This document shows, in pieces, positions 59,810 through 63,937 of a stretch of DNA of 63,937 nt. Each line of letters opens with the position of its first letter. Within the stretch, counting starts at the first letter, position 1. Origin of the DNA: an uncultured Selenomonadaceae bacterium (GTDB taxonomy: Bacteria; Bacillota; Negativicutes; Selenomonadales; Selenomonadaceae). The translations under genes and the position numbers were made by a program. The notes under the pieces were generated by a model that was not told the origin of the DNA, ran no database searches, and worked only from the letters and a program-made list of their open reading frames with translations. Where the stretch lies: positions 1 to 63,937 of the forward strand of contig CAJOHN010000007.1 of the NCBI GenBank assembly GCA_905234235.1. Reading direction: 5' to 3'.

Positions 59810-61891
59810 TTAATTCACACCGCCTTTATTAGTCAAGCGTCGCGAGAATATTTGCAAGAAAATTATCAACACCGCGCCGATAATCGCACCTGGAATTAAG
59901 CCGTCGAGCCCGCGCATAAGCGACATAAAAATCGGCGTGCGCATGTGAGCAAAAGTTTCAACCATTGAGCTTTGTCCGATTGTCGCCGCCATTATCAGCA
60001 TAAAGCAAATCACTTTTGGGAACTTTTTAAGGAACGCCGCCATCGCCAACATAAACGCAGGGTGCCCAAAGAAAATTTCTTTCGTTCGCGGACGTGCGTA
60101 GAAAATTTGTTCGAGCAAGGCGCGGATTTTTATTTCAAAGCCCGAAACCGGCATTCCCGACGTGTGTCCGCTCCGTGCGATTAAAATCACGAACGCGCCC
60201 ATTACAATCATCAACGCTAAGAAAATTTTAACGCTGATTGGTTTGTCGAGGAGCTCTTTTATTTGCACAGTCGCTAGGACATTTTTTCTGACTTCGTCGA
60301 CGATATTAAACCTCTGCAAAAACGCGACGGCTACTAAAATCAGCGGTAAGATGAATGTTAATTTTATGCCGCGATAAATTTCAAACTCCAAGAAATACGA
60401 CACGTCCGACAGCGCGCCCGATAAGTATGCCGCACCCGTCATCGCCATTACGCCCGTCACTAACAGCGCAAATCCCGAAATCCAAATCAGTTGCGCCGTT
60501 GATAAATTTTCTTTGAGCCGCATCGCCCGATTTTGTACGCGCACTTTGAATTGAATCACGCGGAGCAAATCGAGTTGCCAGATTATCGCCAACGCAGGAA
60601 ATAAACTCGCGCTGAAAAACGCCGCCAATAGTCTGACTTTGCCGCCCGCCCCCATTAAAATCGGCACCGCCGCGCAGATTGCTATCACCGCGAAAAGTTG
60701 TAGCTGAAATTTTCTGTTGCGATTGAGACGCCGCGAGATTAACGATAAATACAAAACACCCGCCGCCGCTACTCCGATTATCACGAGCGCACGTAAGAAA
60801 ACGTTCGGATAATAATTTTCAAAGGTGCCCGCCTTGCCGAATGTAAAACCGTCCTTTTCGAGGACTGCGCGGACTTCGCGGAAATATTTCATGTTGGTTT
60901 CGAGGAGCGTCGTATCGGGCTCAGCCTTATCAAAAATTCGCAGGAGGTTGATTCTGATATTGCGTTCCCTGTCCGTCGTCGACCAACGATTAACCGCCGT
61001 TGACATCGTAAGCTTAGGTTGTTCATCTTTAGGAATGGCGTAGAGCCGCGCAATTCTATCCTCGCCGATTTTCTGCGCCAAGTAATACATGCCCGTCTGC
61101 GGATAAAATTGTAGCTGGCTGAAGTGTTCAATCACGCCAAAGATAATCTTGCGCCGAGTAAAATTCATCGCCGTCAAGTCAAGGAAATTCGACGCGCCCA
61201 AAACTTCGGGACCATCAAAAACAATTTCGGAAATCGGATAACTCTCCAGCCTGTCGAAAACAAATTGAACATTCTCCGCCGTGCACTTACTAAAATTCAT
61301 CGGACGAGCAAGAATCGTAAATCCAGCGGCACGCGCTTTGTTCATCTCTTCGCGGGGCAAGCTGAGTGGCATTCTCATAACCTCGCCATACTGCGCCTTG
61401 ACTTCGATAACTTCAATCCCGCCGACTGAAAAAATTTTAACGCGCTCATTGCCCAGCCGCTGAATCAAAGCTTCCTTAGTGTCGTAATAATTTTCCAAGT
61501 CGCCGCCGATAACGTAAACCCTGTTGGGCGCGATAAGTCCAAATTCAATCGTCTGCCGCCAAAGGTCGTTGTTCAAAGTGCCGCTCTGATAATTACCTAG
61601 AATCGTACTGCCCGCCAACGTAAAAACTTTGCCTGCGCGGTCGAGTTTTTCAAGTGTCGAATCGTAAATCGCCAGCGAAGTTATGCCCGCCTCTTTAGTC
61701 ATCTTTAAAACGTCGTCGAGTTCCAAGCCCTCGCGTTCGGCAAGATTGGCGATACTTTGATAATCAACCGCCAAATCGACTTGCTTATTTTCCGACTCGA
61801 CAAAAAATCTTTGCCCCGCGATAATCAGCGCGGCGAACAGCCCAATCGCTATGACGATTAGGAGCGTCCTGTTGTAAGTAAATTTTTTCAT
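59810..61891 (-). CDS. DUF5693 family membrane protein
   Basis: 693 residues from ATG 61891, just after the stop of the upstream gene. One N-terminal membrane segment (LLIVIAIGLFAALIIAG) is followed by a ~320-residue extracytoplasmic region (LDDVLKMTKEAGITSLAIYDSTL, GVIEHFSQLQFYPQTG). The remaining residues ~370-690 contain about nine membrane helices. The arrangement matches DUF5693 proteins of Firmicutes, often found next to cell-wall polymer genes such as csaB. The biochemical role is unknown. It is in one unit with the DUF2993 and prfB genes. Confidence 0.82.
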   Translation of the reverse strand: MKKFTYNRTLLIVIAIGLFAALIIAGQRFFVESENKQVDLAVDYQSIANLAEREGLELDDVLKMTKEAGITSLAIYDSTLEKLDRAGKVFTLAGSTILGNYQSGTLNNDLWRQTIEFGLIAPNRVYVIGGDLENYYDTKEALIQRLGNERVKIFSVGGIEVIEVKAQYGEVMRMPLSLPREEMNKARAAGFTILARPMNFSKCTAENVQFVFDRLESYPISEIVFDGPEVLGASNFLDLTAMNFTRRKIIFGVIEHFSQLQFYPQTGMYYLAQKIGEDRIARLYAIPKDEQPKLTMSTAVNRWSTTDRERNIRINLLRIFDKAEPDTTLLETNMKYFREVRAVLEKDGFTFGKAGTFENYYPNVFLRALVIIGVAAAGVLYLSLISRRLNRNRKFQLQLFAVIAICAAVPILMGAGGKVRLLAAFFSASLFPALAIIWQLDLLRVIQFKVRVQNRAMRLKENLSTAQLIWISGFALLVTGVMAMTGAAYLSGALSDVSYFLEFEIYRGIKLTFILPLILVAVAFLQRFNIVDEVRKNVLATVQIKELLDKPISVKIFLALMIVMGAFVILIARSGHTSGMPVSGFEIKIRALLEQIFYARPRTKEIFFGHPAFMLAMAAFLKKFPKVICFMLIMAATIGQSSMVETFAHMRTPIFMSLMRGLDGLIPGAIIGAVLIIFLQIFSRRLTNKGGVN

Positions 61892-61893
61892 AA

Positions 61894-62607
61894 TCAATTC
61901 CGCGTCGCCGTGACGAATGCCTCGCCCTCGCGCATTTCAACTTCCTTAAATTGTAAACCAAGCGGCATTTTAACATTCTCCGTCAAATTAAAGTCGCCTA
62001 AGAATTTATCGAGATTGACGCGGCGCAGGACGGCATTTTCAACGTTTAAGTCTCCCATCTGGAAATAAAGATCTCCGTCGCGAGCTACAATCTTGCCGCC
62101 GATTTGAACGTCAGCATCCCTACCAAGAATTTTAACTTTGCCTGACGCGCTGATACCTTCGGGCTTCATGACGACTTGCGGATTTTGGAGGCGGTCAATT
62201 TTTTTAGCGAGGAAATCCCTAAGCCCGTCCGCCGTGATTATGCCGCTGAGTTCAAGCCCGCTGACAGATTTTAAAACGCGATTGGTATGCTCTTCACGGC
62301 TGATACCGTCCGTCGGCATGAGCAATTCCTTAACGTCAATGTGAATCGCTGAACCTTTAAGCTCCGCCTGTTTAAGATTGAGTTCGCCAATCGTCGCGTC
62401 GTCGGCTGTGCAGTGAAGCTTATCGATATAACCCAACGAAATTTTTGCACTCGGCAAGGCGTCCAGCGTCAAGGTAACATTCTGCGCGCCCGTGAGTTCA
62501 GTGACTTTGCCCTTAAGATAGTTCGTCAAAGCGCGCGGCACGGCGAACTGGATAAACGCGCCGACGGCAAGCAATAGGATAACTATCGCGGCTAAAAATT
62601 TTTTCAT
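61894..62607 (-). CDS. DUF2993 (LmeA-like) membrane-anchored protein
   Basis: 237 residues. A signal anchor (residues 2-20) is followed by a beta-rich extracytoplasmic domain with RALTNYLKGKVTELTGAQNVTLTLDA, LPSAKISLGYIDKL and repeated amphipathic strands. The pattern is that of DUF2993, whose mycobacterial member LmeA takes part in lipoglycan maturation and which resembles lipid-binding tubular folds. Here it sits with DUF5693, suggesting a joint envelope function. The stop overlaps the DUF5693 leader. Confidence 0.78.
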   Translation of the reverse strand: MKKFLAAIVILLLAVGAFIQFAVPRALTNYLKGKVTELTGAQNVTLTLDALPSAKISLGYIDKLHCTADDATIGELNLKQAELKGSAIHIDVKELLMPTDGISREEHTNRVLKSVSGLELSGIITADGLRDFLAKKIDRLQNPQVVMKPEGISASGKVKILGRDADVQIGGKIVARDGDLYFQMGDLNVENAVLRRVNLDKFLGDFNLTENVKMPLGLQFKEVEMREGEAFVTATRN

Positions 62608-62619
62608 GTCAATCCTCCG

Positions 62620-63727
62620 TTAGATTTTAACATTTGCTTTGGCGGCGAGGTAAGCGCGGATAAACGAATCAATTTCGCCGTCCATAACCGCTTGAACGTT
62701 GCCAGTTTCCTCGCCCGTGCGCAAATCTTTAACGAGTTTATAGGGTTGGAAAACGTAGGAGCGAATTTGACTGCCCCACTCGATTTTTTTCAAGTCGCCT
62801 TCGAGACCGGCAATCTCTTGTTCTTTTTTCTCAAGTTCAAGTTCAAAGAGTTTGGCGCGGAGCATCTTTAAGCAACGCTCGCGGTTTTGAATTTGCGAAC
62901 GCTCATTCTGACATTGAACTACAATCCCCGTCGGAATGTGCGTCATGCGGACGGCGGAGGACGTTTTGTTAATGTGCTGACCGCCCGCGCCCGACGCTCG
63001 ATAAGTATCAACACGAACGTCCGCCATATTTATATCAACTTCGGTGGCGTCGTCGATTTCGGGCATGATGTCGCACGCACTGAACGACGTATGACGCCGC
63101 GCATTTGAATCGAACGGCGAAATTCTAACCAGCCTATGAATGCCCTTTTCCGACTTCAAATAGCCGTAAGCGTTATGCCCCTTGATAAAAAGCGACGCCG
63201 ATTTAACGCCCGCCTCATCGCCCGGTAACAAGTCAACTGTTTCAATCTCGAAGCCGTGACGTTCCGCCCAACGCGTGTACATTCTCAAAAGCATTTGCGT
63301 CCAATCTTGCGCCTCAGTACCGCCGGCTCCCGCGTGCAATGTCAAAATTGCGTTGTTGGCGTCGTAAGGCTCGCTCAACATTATTTCGAGACGTAAATTT
63401 TCTAAGCCGCCTTCGATAGCCGCAATCTCCGCCGCAATGTCCGCCTCTTGTGAATCGTCTTGTTCCTCCAACGCGAGTTCCAATAAAATCTGCGCGTCGT
63501 CGAACTTCGCCACAAGATTTTTATAAGTCTCAATGCCCGACTTAACGTCGTTTAATTCCTGAGTAATTTTCTGCGCGGCGTCGGGATTATCCCAAAAAGT
63601 CGGCTCGCCCATTTTGTATTCAAGCTCGGCAATTTTTTCTTCCTTGCGAGCGATGTCAAAGTGAATCCCCCATTTCGTTCAACTTATCGCGCAGAGCTAC
63701 CAACTCCGCCTTTCTATCTTCCAGCAT
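62620..63727 (-). CDS. prfB: Peptide chain release factor 2 with programmed +1 frameshift
   Basis: RF2, which recognises UGA and UAA stop codons. It starts at ATG 63727 behind AAGGATGTGATTCA and reads 23 codons to an in-frame TGA (63658-63656). Translation must shift +1 at CTT-TGA-C to continue as DIARKEEK and on to the stop at 62620, giving about 368 residues. The main chain has the stop-recognition motif ISPFDSNARR and the catalytic GGQ in ASGAGGQHINKT. It is an autoregulated gene in most bacteria. The upstream neighbour is a ChW-like protein, 15 bases away. Confidence 0.95.
63655..63673 (-). promoter_or_regulatory. Programmed +1 frameshift site of prfB
   Basis: On the minus strand the site reads ATGGGGGATTCACTTTGAC. 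The G5 run is a Shine-Dalgarno-like stimulator five bases before the slippery CTT, followed by the in-frame TGA and C, the arrangement known for RF2 autoregulation. Confidence 0.92.
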
Positions 63728-63742
63728 TGAATCACATCCTTT

Positions 63743-63937
63743 TTAAGTTTTAGATTCCAATTTTATCTGAATGGCGTTTAACTTAACACCGTTAGAAATA
63801 ATTTCCTCTCCATTTTTAGCCCAAGCTGTCCACTCGCCGTCAAATTTATGTATGCGATACAGAATGTCAAATTCTTTTGCGCCCGCCTCGTCGAGCCGAA
63901 TTTTTACGCCGTAAATCGATTTACTTTTGCCAGTCGT
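63743..63937 (-). CDS. ChW-like repeat protein, C-terminal fragment (5' end outside window)
   Basis: An open frame entering from the right edge encodes at least 64 residues up to TAA 63745-63743. It reads as the end of one repeat (GKSKSIYGVKIRL) and a second repeat with ILYRIHKFDGEWTAWAKNGE and NAIQIKLESK. This strand pattern (a Tyr-x-x-His strand, W-x-x-W, then a final hydrophobic IQIKL strand) matches the clostridial hydrophobic ChW repeat found in secreted proteins of Firmicutes. The N-terminal part, including any signal peptide, lies outside. It is upstream of prfB on the same strand. Confidence 0.68.
   Translation of the reverse strand, partial: TTGKSKSIYGVKIRLDEAGAKEFDILYRIHKFDGEWTAWAKNGEEIISNGVKLNAIQIKLESKT

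Noticed and set aside
1..63937. CRISPR arrays, tRNA genes, insertion sequences, prophage genes
   Set aside because: I looked for spaced direct repeats, tRNA cloverleaf ends and transposase or phage structural motifs and saw none that could be supported.

Overview
The window looks like a chromosomal segment of a motile, anaerobic member of the Firmicutes/Bacillota, most likely a Negativicutes (Selenomonas-like) bacterium. This is inferred from gene content, not proven. The pointers are a LonB-type protease, a paired glgC/glgD glycogen operon, a flavodiiron protein, the ispD-ispF-cysE-cysS-mrnC-rlmB-yacP order typical of Firmicutes, Fst/par-like type I toxin loci, a C-terminal ChW-like protein fragment, frequent TTG starts with strong GGAGG ribosome binding sites, and a flagellin. 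Base composition is moderate, with many A/T tracts.

Layout. 1-2.6 kb: the 3' end of a flagellin gene, a par-like toxin/antisense-RNA locus, a GH25 lysozyme with a repeated tail, and a cold-shock gene followed by a hairpin cluster. 2.6-5.8 kb: exonuclease III, then lonB and rplI on the minus strand. 5.8-10.9 kb: a defence island made of a two-gene restriction-modification system (251-aa methylase-like protein plus a 1255-aa GIY-YIG-like/helicase/methyltransferase protein), a second par-like toxin locus and an orphan third antisense-RNA gene. 11-13.4 kb: ftsZ, RNase P RNA and an NlpC/P60 hydrolase. 13.4-17.6 kb: DUF47 and TrkA genes, divergent from a two-component system. 17.6-23.8 kb: a methyltransferase, a TAXI-type TRAP binding protein, a CAP-domain protein, a GmrSD-like (DUF262/DUF1524) restriction protein, a flavodiiron protein, a STAS protein and a partner of unknown function.

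23.8-31.7 kb (plus strand): pnp, a large membrane protein, a split-barrel flavoprotein, a RelB/RelE pair whose toxin is frameshifted, a P-loop kinase, a UbiA/MqnP-like prenyltransferase and a polysaccharide deacetylase. 31.6-34.8 kb: alr on the minus strand, holA and corA on the plus strand. 34.8-42.1 kb: one long minus-strand operon, ispD-ispF-cysE-cysS-mrnC-C39 peptidase-rlmB-yacP-IF2_N-domain protein. 42.1-51.1 kb (minus strand): a HAD phosphatase, fba, a UbiA/HAD/GT87 cassette resembling decaprenyl-phosphoribose synthesis, an M18 aminopeptidase, dusB, coaX and a zinc-ribbon/double-receiver protein. 51.3-59.7 kb: the glycogen operon glgC-glgD-glgP-glgB-glgA. 59.8-63.9 kb: a DUF5693 protein, a DUF2993 protein, prfB with its programmed +1 frameshift, and a truncated ChW-like protein.

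The most unusual signals are four. First, there are two complete par-like type I toxin loci plus one orphan antisense RNA. Second, the octamer CCGCGCAG/CTGCGCGG is strongly over-represented: I counted about 54 copies by eye where about 2 are expected by chance. Third, heptanucleotide G-quadruplex-like repeats occur at three intergenic sites. Fourth, an IF-2 N-terminal domain is fused to an unknown helical protein. No tRNA, CRISPR array, insertion sequence or replication origin was recognised.
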